This document shows positions 34,690 to 44,705 of a DNA stretch of 64,000 bases, piece by piece. The notes below the pieces were generated by a model. That model saw only the letters and a program-made list of their open reading frames with translations, did no database searches and was not told where the DNA came from. The stretch comes from Eumeta japonica. Taxonomy: Eukaryota > Arthropoda > Insecta > Lepidoptera > Psychidae. The position numbers and the translations under genes are program-made. The stretch spans positions 62,001 through 126,000 of the forward strand of contig BGZK01001453.1 of the NCBI GenBank assembly GCA_005406025.1. The letters run 5' to 3'. Positions within the stretch are counted from its first letter, which is position 1. Every line of letters begins with the position of its first letter.

Positions 34690-35250
34690 ACCTTTGACCC
34701 GCGATATCTTGGCTCCCCGTAGACCGATCTCAGCGAGAGAGATGTTGCTGAGCCCCTCTTAACGTCTTCTTTCGACCGGATCTAATTTAATCTAAAAAGT
34801 ATCCGAGACCAACTTATAAATTTGGGAGCTATTTCAAAGTTGACGCCGCCAGGTCATAGGGATAGGAAAATTTTCGGGTTACCCGATAAACCCAAACTCA
34901 GGAGGTCCAGCCCTTACCGTTCAAGATTTATTCCCAAAAAACTAGAAATGAAGCCGTCGGCCTTGAAATCGTTTTTTGCGATTTTCTCTCTTTCCATTGG
35001 GCCGATTTACATGATAGTGGGCTCAATCGATTTGCCTTGTCGGGGTCCTGCTGGTGCCACAATAAAAAAATAATTGAATAAAATGAATTGAAGTCAGAAT
35101 AAAAGTATATAGTATATGCGCGCACACGCAAAGAAGTCGAAAACGGCGGCGTAGTGGGGGCATCACGGCATGACAGCGTAATGACTTTTGCCGTCCCGGC
35201 CTTCGAGTCGATTTCACTGTCAAGGCGCGCCAATAGATGTTTCACTTCAA
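34690..35250. other. GC-richer, coding-like stretch of unknown origin
   Basis: Base composition rises around 34700-35050 and again at 35125-35220. A plus-strand frame spans 34822-35073 (starting ISKLTPPGHRDRKIFGLPDK) and minus-strand frames span 34928-35245. No protein family is recognised. A degenerate transposon is the most likely source, but this is a guess. Confidence 0.25.
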
Positions 35251-35447
35251 AAACTCTAATCTTATTTCGCCAAGCATCATAACTTAGAAGGATATAGTTG
35301 AATGTATTTATTGTAAATTATGTGAAAACAAGGCATCGATAATTGAATTTTCATTCTTTTTGTAGACAATTATTATAAGTAATGTATATTTACCATCAAA
35401 AAGAGTGAGATGATGCGAAATATTTTTATTGTGCCCTCGAGTGCTTT

Positions 35448-35562
35448 TTATGTGTCTGCGTGTGTGTAGTGTGTGTGTGTGTATACGTGTGTGCGTGCGT
35501 CCGTTTATGCGTGCATATGTGTGGGTATGCGGGTTGTATGTGTGTGTGTTTGAGTGTGTTAG
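35448..35562. repeat. Imperfect GT/TG microsatellite
   Basis: GTGTGTGTAGTGTGTGTGTG and GTGTGTGCGTGCGTCCG with interspersed TATGC/TGCG. The minus-strand frame 35308-35577 (Thr/His-rich) is its by-product. Confidence 0.9.
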
Positions 35563-36599
35563 AATTGATCTAAACACATAACACTAAGAAACTGTGTTGA
35601 ACTCAATATTTATTATTTTTCTCTGATAATTAAAGTATTTTTTATTCCGACATACCAAATTTACCTCCTTGTGTAAACCTCATAACCAAAAGTCATAATC
35701 TACTCGTATATCCTTTTATTATTATAATTATCAAAGATGAATAATTAAACAGTAAAAATACACTACAAAACATCTTCTTTTTGCAATGTCATTATCTCTA
35801 ATGATTTTTAATACAGTGAAACAAAATTTAACAACAATATGCAGTCATGCTAACGCCATCACGTTTTAACTACAGTCCAATTATGCCAACTTAATATGAT
35901 ATCGATTCAGGTTCGAGTCGAATTCGACCGCATTTTACGTATTACACAAACGTTTCGTACTCACTTTACAGCTGAAGCAAATTAGAAACGACATTGCTCT
36001 GTATTCGTACAAACGCTTAACGAACAACTTACAGCTCCCAATAATAATAAGCATGCTTAGTCAGCATAATATTTAAAACGTACCGACTTGGTATTTTATG
36101 TACATCGGCGGGCGGGTTCAGTTAAATAAATGGTTTAATTCAACGAAATCGATAAAGGAGTTGCAATGACAGAACAGTTGTAAAAATAAAATGGTTGAAT
36201 GAAATCTATAAAACAGTAAATTTTTTTCTAGCACAAATTATTGCTAATAAGAATTGGCAACGCTAAGAAAACTTTTTCGTTACATGACGACATGGATTCA
36301 ATGCGCATTTTAGTACACATTCTTCTCACATCGAGTTGTCAATGGCTTTTATTATCTCTATTACTTTATTATATTAGATAATATGACAGCACAACGTTGA
36401 TTGAGCGTATAGCTAAGCCAGCTTAAACTAATATTTACGCTTTAAATATCGCTTTGATTCTGTTATTAAATTTATGTCTCATCACCACTATTGACATAAA
36501 GAAATTCGGGAGCGCGTAACCTTTACACTGGATTGAAGTAGATTTTTTTTGTTTAGGATAGGATATAGGATGTTTTGTGGTAGGATATTACAACTAGAA
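35563..36599. other. AT-rich sequence, nothing recognised
   Basis: No gene, RNA or repeat was identified. Confidence 0.4.
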
Positions 36600-36745
36600 T
36601 ATATAGAATTCAATAAGCGAAATTCAGTAATATAGACCGTGTTCAGGACTTTGATTTAAAGATAGATCGCCCGATAAAAAATTGAAGCAATTCGTTCTAT
36701 GTTGACCCGGGCGGAGCCGGAGGCACACCTAGTTATCGATGATAT
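36600..36745 (+). repeat. 3' edge of a lepidopteran dispersed element
   Basis: The sequence ends in TTGACCCGGGCGGAGCCGG and GGCACACCTAGTTATCG (36704-36738). This is the GCGGAGCCG...CTAGT edge common to a widespread repeat class in moths. The class is from memory; the family is not identified. Confidence 0.35.
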
Positions 36746-37265
36746 AATATCATTGACAATGTAATATTAATAAACACATTAGGACATTCAAGTTGAATTT
36801 TACGAATATCGTCTTGGAATTTGAATATTTGACAAATTTAAATTATAAATATTAAAAATGCCTAACCGGTATATAACCCGAAAGTTTGCAGTTACTCTAA
36901 AGTCGCGTCTAGAGTCTAGTTTTAACCTTTAAAATCTTGTAGTACATTGCGGTTCTCATTCAAGCATGCTGGTGACGTATGATCAAATCAACACGCAAGG
37001 GATCAAGTTTGGTGTTGCGTGTTAGCCTCCTGCGTCGGTGACGCTATCGTCCATCGCTGATCTAGTTGACTGTTTTCGATGTACAACCTCATGTATCATA
37101 TATAATTGTTATGTTAAGTGCAGGTAAGATAAAACTTTCGGTATTCTCTCAATCGTGTACTCATGGCGGGTGTTAAAAGCTAGGATGCAAATGAGTTTCT
37201 CGGCAAAAAAGAATTATTTGTGAATTTTTGTTGACTAATTGAATAATATTTATAATAATATAAAT

Positions 37266-37425
37266 TCCCGTCGATATTCCAGAAGGGCAGGCGGAGACTA
37301 TACATTTCCACATGGTACGATATTCGCATATCACTCTTTCTTCACCGACATCCATTAATCTCTCAACGCAATCTGGTCGGTTTCTGATGCTTAAAATTTG
37401 GCCCTTTTTCATTGTGCCATCAATA
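37266..37425 (-). pseudogene. LINE (second lineage) RT C-terminal fragment
   Basis: The minus-strand frame reads IDGTMKKGQILSIRNRPDCV, then ERLMDVGEERVICEYRTMW and KCIVSACPSG. This is the typical C-terminus of a LINE lineage very abundant in Lepidoptera (pattern KKGQ..S.RNR..C..R.MDV.EA...C.DR..W...VSA.PSG). It is clearly a different lineage from the LINE at 15.7 kb. The ~50 codons are isolated with no RT core attached; a better-preserved internal piece of the same lineage lies at 43.5-44.7 kb. Confidence 0.75.
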
Positions 37426-37674
37426 CTTGATCGTGAAAAAAAATACGATCTAAGATTTCACGCAGAGAAGACTATCTGAAATGACGCATACACTCTAGTG
37501 TTGAATACTAAATTACTTTCCGTAGATCAACTCAGTTTATGACGCCCGAACGGCTGGAGCTGGCAGCAGAGCTTTAAGCTTAATCTTCCGGTCATAAACC
37601 CAGCTTTCGTCGTGACTGTAAGTTCGCCGACTGACACCTTCAAACGAGCGTCAGCATCTAGAAATAGTATGAGC

Positions 37675-37745
37675 GGCGACGGCTCGGTGGATAAGTGTGT
37701 CGCCTTCTAATGAAGAAGTGCTGATTTGGATTCTGGTCACGAGCG
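37675..37745 (+). other. tRNA-like (SINE head or tRNA relic)
   Basis: GCTCGGTGGATAAGTGTG resembles a D-arm/A-box. A CCTTCTAATGAAGAAG block could be a degraded anticodon arm. TGCTGATTTGGATTCTGGTC aligns with a T-arm/B-box (TGCAGGTTCGAGTCCTGTC in tRNA-Arg-type genes). Stems are imperfect and no acceptor stem is evident, so it is not a functional tRNA. Confidence 0.3.
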
Positions 37746-38116
37746 AATTAACCGATGATTTTTTAACTGGTGTCAAATTATACCACTCGTTGAGCGCATT
37801 ACGCCAGGTATTGCTATCGGATTATTGCCAATTGGCTATTAGCTACCCACCTAAGTCAGCCTGGACGACTTAATATCTCAATCCCTCAATCTGAAATAAA
37901 AAGATTATAGGGAGATGCGCCTGTGCAATGGACAGATTAAAGCGTGATACAAAGACAAATCGTATATCGTATAGTCGACAGTCCTCACTTTTCACACTTG
38001 ACATGCAAAATGTACATTGACCTTATAAAAACAACAAGCAAAATATCGATTTCCATTGGCGCAAGGACATCTTGAGACGTGATCGAATAAAAACTCCGAG
38101 AAACTCGTAACACGAA

Positions 38117-38350
38117 TTGACGCTTTTTCAACTGCCGTTCACCGCCGAATTAGTGATGCTCGATAAGAGTATTAGCTCTGCTGCTTTTTCAATGAAAAAT
38201 GTACGAAATTTATTTAATATCAAAACTCCTACGTTTGCCTGTTTTGGCTGTGTCAATAGTCTGGTATCTATGGCGTCCTGCTCTGGGGACCTGTCGCATA
38301 TATTCATAGATTTTTTTACTGCACAATCATATGTAGTTCCCATTCTATCG
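38117..38350 (+). pseudogene. LINE RT thumb fragment (same family as 15.7 and 48.5 kb)
   Basis: ISSAAFSMKNVRNLFNIKTP in one frame and IYGVLLWGPVAYIHRFFTA after a frameshift (about 38266) parallel the minus-strand element at 48.5 kb, which has RSTAYAVKKIRNLSDV and SYGILL. The Y.G(V/I)LLWG...HR motif is diagnostic of the RT thumb of this family. Only this ~230 bp is left. Confidence 0.65.
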
Positions 38351-38439
38351 TATACTATGCTTTTTCGCGAATAATAATTTTTGACGAATCTGTTGTTTAA
38401 CCGCGAATTTTAATTACGATCTTAGAAAAGAAAGAAAAG

Positions 38440-38660
38440 CTTCAAAGGTCGGCGGTGGGTTGCATGATGCATGTTTACTGCATGTCACAGGCAAGCATCT
38501 AATATATAGTTCTGGCGAATTAAAAAAATTGACCTGGAATATCTCTTAAAAGTAAGTTTATAAAAATTCCTCTGACGTTTCAGCTACGAAAATTTAATGC
38601 ATATAAGAAGAGATATAGAAATGTTTAAGAAACATAATGATAGACGTAAACTCAACATTA
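38440..38660 (+). repeat. Dispersed repeat (family C), copy 2
   Basis: GGTCGGCGGTGGGTTGCATG (38450), TGCATGTCACAGGCAAGCAT, CTACGAAAATTTAATGCATA and AGAGATATAGAAATGTTTA match the copy at 31.86 kb in order and orientation. Confidence 0.55.
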
Positions 38661-39072
38661 GAAATGAAAATAAACTGTGTTTACATGTCAGTCGACTACA
38701 CAAAGTTACGAGTTAATTTACGGGGCTCTGTGTACGCGTGTTCAATAAAGCCCGTATGGATATATAAGATATATCTTATATTAATTTAAGTACATTAGTA
38801 AACAAATACCCAGGAAAAAAGGATATTGTAAAATTTCCGAATATCTAGTCGACAAATATCCATAAGCGTTACCACCTCGAGTTTTTGACGGTTTATTTAA
38901 TTATGTGTTAATTTTATATGGGATTATAGTTGCACATGATAAAATCAGAGGAAAGATATCTTAAGCATTTTGCTCGTTGTTAATAAGGGAAAACTATTTT
39001 TTTTTATAAGGAGTAAAAAGGTAAATTTATACAACACTAACCTCCATCAGCGGTTCTATCTATGCAGACAGA

Positions 39073-39136
39073 TTGAATTCCTTCATGTTACGTATTACGG
39101 TCTCATTACCGTAATATAAAAAATGAAGGAATTCAA
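39073..39136. repeat. Two-tier inverted repeat
   Basis: TTGAATTCCTTCAT (39073-39086) pairs with 39123-39136. Inside it, TATTACGGT (39093-39101) pairs with ACCGTAATA (39108-39116). It lies beside the composite repeat's right copy. Confidence 0.9.
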
Positions 39137-39149
39137 CCGTATTACCAAT

Positions 39150-39650
39150 TCCGGTCCTGTTCTCGTTGACGATTTGTCTCATTTGCGATTACACTTTCGT
39201 GGTTTCGGTTTTTTTGAGTACTTGTTACTTTGGGTTGAGTACTTGTGAGTTCGGTTTTTTGTCTCTTGTTATTCCGATTCCAATCACAATCGTGATTCTA
39301 ATTTTGATCGCAAGGTGGATGTCAACCTTGATCCCGTTATTGGTTTCGTCCTCCTGGTTTCGGCTCTCGATTGTGCTCTTTATCCTATTTGCAATTTTCA
39401 ATTCCGCTAACAGGTCACAGTTATAGTTTGTAAGAAGCCGGGGAAAATGCTAGTATAGAACTAAAATTTACACTATACCACTCGAGGATAGGATAGCTTT
39501 CTATGTACGAAAAAAATTGTAGAATCTGTAATAACACAAACATGCAGATGAAATCAAAGCGAAATGTTAATAGTCTATTTTACTCTGGGAGCTTCTTATC
39601 AATCCAGTAATTATTAGAATCGATTTAGAAGATTGGTTCAATAGTCAATG
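39150..39650 (-). repeat. Composite repeat, right copy: downstream modules (inverted)
   Basis: Read on the minus strand, AACCAATCTTCTAAATCGATTC, TTGATAAGAAGCTCCCAGAG and TGTGTTATTACAGATTCTAC are followed by a GATC/GATT tract (CGGGATCAAGG, CGATCAAAATTAGAATC). This reproduces the order at 27.7-28.03 kb. The open frame 39166-39426 is this tract read through, not a gene. Confidence 0.65.
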
Positions 39651-40019
39651 ACGAGGTGTGCAAAATCGTACCATGGGGAAATCTATATTCTCTGCCTACT
39701 CTGCTGGAAAATAGATGTGAGTTTATACTACTACGATTATTTAAAATACATAGACAAGATCAATTACGAATGCTGGTTTCCTTTGTTAGAGGTTTTACCA
39801 TTCATGAGTACAATGTATTGCAAGTTTCGTATTAATTGGAGGTACGATTTAAAAACGCAAAAAAAGAAATACACACTAATTTCTATATATTACACAACCC
39901 TACTTCCCTCACATAATTTTGAAAGGCAAATCTAATTCAATCCCCTTAATTCCGAAAAAAAAAACAAATTACGCTCACATACATATACAAACAACTACAT
40001 AATGAGAAATCAATGTAGC

Positions 40020-40735
40020 TAATTAAGAAAGATCGGTCAAACCGTTCTAAATTACAAAGGAATATACCGACAGACAAATAGTAGCCTATCATTTGCTCTT
40101 AGTGTATATCAATTTTATCACGAGCGATTAAGCCATTCTTAAGCTATAAAAATAAAAACATACGTACAGAAAGACATACAGAGAATAGAACATTTTTTGC
40201 AAAATAAGATTTTCTGACTGAACATCAATTTTTGTCACGATCGGTAAAGTTGTTCTTAAATTATAAAGAAGCATACAAACTGACAGACAAAAAGCCTATA
40301 ATTTACGAAATTGCACGTTCTGATTATAAACCAATTTTTGTCAACATCTGTGAATTTTTTTGAGTTATAAAACAAAATACAAACAGACAGACTGATGAAC
40401 AATAACCTATCATTCGCGCAATCACATGTTCTTACTGTATATCAATTTTCAGAAAGACTGGTCAAACAGTTCTAAAGTTATGAAAAAAAACATACAGACA
40501 GACAGTGGCTATCATGTGCCCAATCAGATACTCTTTCAGTATAACTCTTTCAACACAACAAGTCAAGCTGTTCTTAAGTTACAAAAGGACATACAGGCAG
40601 ACAGAGAGACATAAATTTTATAATTGATAGAATTGAGATAAGTTAGTCATAAAACGAATATCTATATCGAAATCTTCCAAAAAAATGAATATACAGACAG
40701 ACGCTATTGATTTATATAGTAGTATAGACAGAAGA
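40020..40735 (-). repeat. Composite repeat, right copy: seven-unit minisatellite (inverted)
   Basis: On the plus strand the CAGACAG-type words lie at about 40071, 40166, 40282, 40383, 40494, 40594 and 40693 (spacing about 95-116 bp). Between them are GATCGGTCAAACCGTTC, AATTTTATCACGAGCG and related blocks, which reverse-complement the unit at 26.5-27.4 kb. The end GCTATTGATTTATATAGTAG, followed by TATAGACAGAAG, is the complement of the left array's lead-in, so both copies share the same boundary. Confidence 0.85.
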
Positions 40736-40849
40736 TTATCATATAACATTATATAATGCCCATGAAATTGTAGATGTCTTGAATTTATTTTATTAACGAG
40801 GTATAAGAGAAGAACCTCATTTGCAGAACAAAGGAGAGCCACGGGATAG

Positions 40850-41065
40850 CATACACGAGACTCGTATAGCTGCAAGGTCGGCAGGGCCATGGGGTTGGAG
40901 AGTTAGTACCCGGTTACGGCACCCACGGGAACACACGGACAAATCGGATTCTTATTCTGGACGTCGCGCTGCATTAACGCCAAATCATAGCGCTTGCTCG
41001 GGGTTTCGCCGCTGCGAATATTGTGATTAGTCCGGGCCGCGCCAGCTGACCTTCCGAGTGTTATA
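40850..41065. promoter_or_regulatory. GC-rich island, possible cis-regulatory element
   Basis: This is a compositional island right of the minisatellite, holding ATTAACGCCAAATCATAGCG, TGTGATTAGTCCGG and a CAGCTG E-box (41043). The plus frame 40821-41030 is Arg-rich with no family resemblance and probably reflects composition. Confidence 0.3.
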
Positions 41066-41187
41066 GGTATCGATTGGATTATTAATTTGTAAATGTATTT
41101 ATAATATGGTAGCTAGTCTCTCTTCTTTGTTCGATAGTAATAATGAATAAAAATTGTTATATCAATTGGCTGCATTTGAGAACGATA

Positions 41188-42120
41188 TTCCTTATCACAC
41201 GACACGCCACTAGGGCAGGCCACAATAACGATATGTAAGCGTTACCATGGTGTAGGACATTTGAAGTATAGAACAACTATTTTCGCCCGAGAATCAGTTG
41301 TATGACTTAGCGAAAATGTTTAGCATCAAGTCAAGCGCCGTATCTCCGTGTTCAATTTTGTCCTAATAATTTATTTTTTATTATTCTTTAATTACTTTGA
41401 AAGATTTTAATAATTTCATTGTTATTCTTAATATAATCGCTAATACTTTTATATTAAAGGCAATCACTGTATGATAATTTTAATACGTAACTTCGAAAAG
41501 AACGGAATAGTTGTGAAGAACTTTAAAAAATCTTGTTTGCTAAAACATTTTATTTGCAAACAGAAATCAAGAAATATCGATGCAAAAAGAAAGACATGTT
41601 ATTATCTATTTCAAAATTTTTTTATTGAAAATATTTTTATGAAGTTAAATATAATTGTATTTATTCTCTCAGCATTTAACTTTTTTAACTAATAATAATT
41701 TTTTATTTTTTATGTTTTTTATGCTTAAAACAAATTATACTACTTTTTGTTTATTATTAAGTTAATAAGATATGCAATTAATTGTATTGGAACGTAATTC
41801 CTTATTTTAATGAATTTCGGGAAAACGCCATTTACTTGTTTATATATTCAACTATAGAAAAACAACAATTTTTTTGGAGCAGTGCCCTCTATGTACAGAT
41901 TATATTATATTTTTATCACATAAAAATAATCATAAGTCAATTTAAATTAATGGAATTATAAGTAAATATTAAAAAAATAATTTTAAAATTCAATAAAAAA
42001 CATATTTCAATATTTCTATTTATACCTCATTTATTATATTATAGTTTATATTAAACCTCTACCAAAAAACAAAAGGAACTTCGTTCCGACCGCGTGTCCC
42101 CGACACACCACCTGTCCTTG
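41188..42120 (+). repeat. Dispersed repeat D, copy 1
   Basis: It matches 55.77-56.56 kb in order over its whole length. Blocks include CATTTGAAGTATAGAACAAC, TTTCGCCCGAGAATCAGTTG, CTTTTATATTAAAGGCAATC, CATTTTATTTGCAAACAGA, GCCCTCTATGTACAGATTAT, and a right edge AAAGGAACTTCGTTCCGACC with the small palindrome GGAACTTCGTTCC (42075-42087). It has no coding potential; the frame 41471-41692 is AT-rich noise inside it. It is non-autonomous by appearance. Confidence 0.8.
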
Positions 42121-42755
42121 TTATATTTTAAAACGTAGAATTTCGTATGAATTCTTTCTAAATATTATGAATGATTGACAGACGGACGACACTTTTAAAA
42201 ACTAAATATATAGGCACATTAAATAATACTGAGTGTCTGTGTTTGTTTATGCGGCCTATTCTCTGAAATGACAAAACCGTAGACATAGATCAATTTTTTG
42301 TAGTAAAGAATAGCATGCGCTTTATACAAAAAAAAAAATCATAAAAGTAGCAATAACGTTCGAGGGAAGGCCAAGAGCACCGTCGGGGATAACATTTGAA
42401 TAGACAATAAGACCAATATCGAGATCTAAAATGCCATCGGGACAGAGATTGGAAATAAGAATTGCTAATAATTAAATCGCAGGTAACAGCTAGAATTTAA
42501 TGAATTAACATTTTTTAGAACACTTATTATGCTGTTTTAAGTGATAAAATTTTATTGCTACGAAACGTAGTGGTAATAAAAAAATTGTTAGAAAGGCGAC
42601 AACATTAACTAACAAATTCATCTTTTCGATTCGTATGCATTAAGCTTGGGCTACATTATACGAGTACAAGGTCTTTTCATGCATTTGAGTAAATTTCAGT
42701 TTCACTATTTCCAGTTCGACTATTTTATATTTTCAGTTCTGTTTTCGGTATAGCT
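42121..42755. other. AT-rich sequence, nothing recognised
   Basis: No gene or repeat was identified. Confidence 0.4.
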
Positions 42756-42759
42756 CTAC

Positions 42760-42940
42760 GTCCGCTGCAGTCCGTCATCGGGACTCCGTATATTAAAGTC
42801 CAGGCGTCGCCGATCGAAGGGCGTCCGTCTTGCATTTCCCGCGCGTGCGCCGCCCGGCCGGTTAGTTATATCAAATTTTACCGCCGGCTTTAAATCAAGC
42901 GGGACGTGCGCGCGCGTTATGTTCCCCTCGTAAAAAAAAT
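42760..42940. promoter_or_regulatory. GC-rich island, possible cis-regulatory element
   Basis: CpG-dense blocks (GGCGTCGCCGATCGAAGGGC, CCCGCGCGTGCGCCGCCCGG, GGACGTGCGCGCGCG) alternate with AT motifs (TATATTAAAGTCC, TAGTTATATCAAATTTTACC). No open frame or splice site of note. Function is inferred from composition only. Confidence 0.3.
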
Positions 42941-43492
42941 ATTATAAAACGTTTCCCCATCGGTTGCGTGATTTACTACTCGGCCTTATTGAACAAAAAC
43001 GGATGAGTCTATTTTTAACAGGAACTTCTGTTTAAATAACGCTTTATACAATGAAACGTAACGGGCTGTTAACGAAGGTGCTTTGTACTAGGAGACTATG
43101 CAGTGTTAATGTATCATATTGAATTTTGCACTGTATCATGTTTTACATGACTCTGCTGCAAAGGCATATACTTAGATACCCTCCCACAATGTCTTTGTTT
43201 CAGATTGAGGGATTGGACCTTGGAACTTCAACGTATACCTAATGCAAGTTAGGAGACATTAAGGACTATTATAACCAATACTATAACAAAATCCCCAGAC
43301 CGGCGGATTAACGTGATACTTGAAGAAGAATTCACAATATCGCATCGAGTAGTTCGATTTTAATTGATCACATAGCTCATGGTCATGATTTGAGAAAGCT
43401 CTTGATGGCTTGGCCGCACATGCTTCTATATAGCATTTTGCTATAGAAACTGAAAAATTAAAATACGATTATTTGAACTTTCGTTTTTATCT
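42941..43492. other. Nothing recognised
   Basis: An acceptor-like TGTCTTTGTTTCAG ends at 43204, but the following sequence shows no recognisable exon. Confidence 0.35.
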
Positions 43493-44705
43493 AGTCTCCA
43501 CTATGCCTGTTTTAACGCTTGTATTTCTATGTCTTGTATCCTGTCAGTCGGTCTAACTCTTGCAGTGTTATTCTTTAAAGTGCCATCAATATGAACTGCG
43601 TAATACCTTCTGGAGCGCATCTTGCCGACCCTTCCATCACACGCATTCGATTTTTATATTTTTTCTTCAGTCCATTTTATATCTTTACTCCAGAATGCCA
43701 AACCAATTCAAATACCTTTTTTAATTCTAGTCACTAGATCTCAATTTAAACCACACCGTTCTCTAAGATCATCTATTCTATATATTTTATATAAAAGCCA
43801 CTCCACTCAAACTACCCAAGAATCGCAATTCCATTGCCTTTATTTTACTTTCTTATATCTTCTGCCACGTTAAATTTTCACTATCCTAAATAAGTGTATT
43901 ATAAAGAATTTCATAATAGTGAAATAGCACTTGTTGTGAAATAGTTTTACTGGCCTTAACAACAAGTAAGGACCAAGTTATTGTGTTTTAATTCATTACC
44001 TGAAAGAGATTATCATCTCTTTCAACTCCTACGGCGACGGCGCAAGGATTACTCAGTGGTTCGTGTATAGCAGGCATTTCATAGATAACAAACATACAGA
44101 CAGATATGTCCGCCAATAACTTGGTGGACATATCTGTCCTCTTATGCCTGTATCTTATACGTTTATGGGTGACATACACTTCAGTAAATGCGCTATTATA
44201 TGCAAGCACTCCTGCATTATCTATATATTTATATATAGGAATTATAAGGTCGTTATCAGTTTACTGATCACGCTAAAACATGAGTATGATTTTACGTAAA
44301 TAATTTTTTGCATTACGTAATAAGCATTTTCCAGATGTATGAGTGTACAAAAACCTCCTATATTTTTTTCAATTTCTTTATAATATTTCATAAGACTACT
44401 TCATACATCCCACCCATTTTTGGAAATCCCGCTCGTTCATCCCAGCTCTTAGATTCCCTAAGTCACTGAATAAAAATTTTCGTATAAAGTTTTCCTACGA
44501 CGCTAATGACACTTGTAAGGCGACAAATTCCGCAGACCTATCGTAAACCTTTTCTTTATGAAGGGGTACTATGACGGCTTTGTATCAGTCATTAGGTATC
44601 CTACCGCTTTTACAGAGCTTGTTAAAGAACCGGTACAGTGAGCTTGTCGTTATATTCCCGCAATCTAAAGCATCTCTGGCGCAGCCCTATCACATCTGCC
44701 TTTTC
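43493..44705 (-). pseudogene. LINE (second lineage), RT fragments with central loss
   Basis: The minus strand, high to low coordinates, reads an RT fingers segment at about 44700-44395: DALDCGNITTSSLYRFFNKL, CKSGRIPNDWYKAVIVPLHK, EKVYDRSAEFVALQVSL and VVGKLYTKIF. This follows the pattern LY..CW..GRIP.DW..AIIVPL.K.K......Y..ISLLSVVGKLY.KI of CR1-like insect LINEs. A C-terminal segment follows at about 43785-43495: IKKGI, WSKDIKWTEEKI, NACDGRVGKMRSRRYYAVHI and DGTLKNNTARVRPTDR. The catalytic palm (FADD) is missing between them. Stops and frameshifts are frequent. Confidence 0.72.
44099..44138. repeat. 18-bp snap-back hairpin
   Basis: GACAGATATGTCC (44099-44111) pairs with 44126-44138. A G-T wobble and CCAA/TTGG continue the stem to a 4-nt loop TAAC (44117-44120). 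It sits inside the gap of the LINE relic. Confidence 0.93.

Noticed and set aside
35308..35577. Thr/His-rich protein on the minus strand
   Set aside because: It is translation of the GT microsatellite.
38128..38343. Minus-strand 71-codon protein
   Set aside because: It is the antisense shadow of the plus-strand RT thumb relic.
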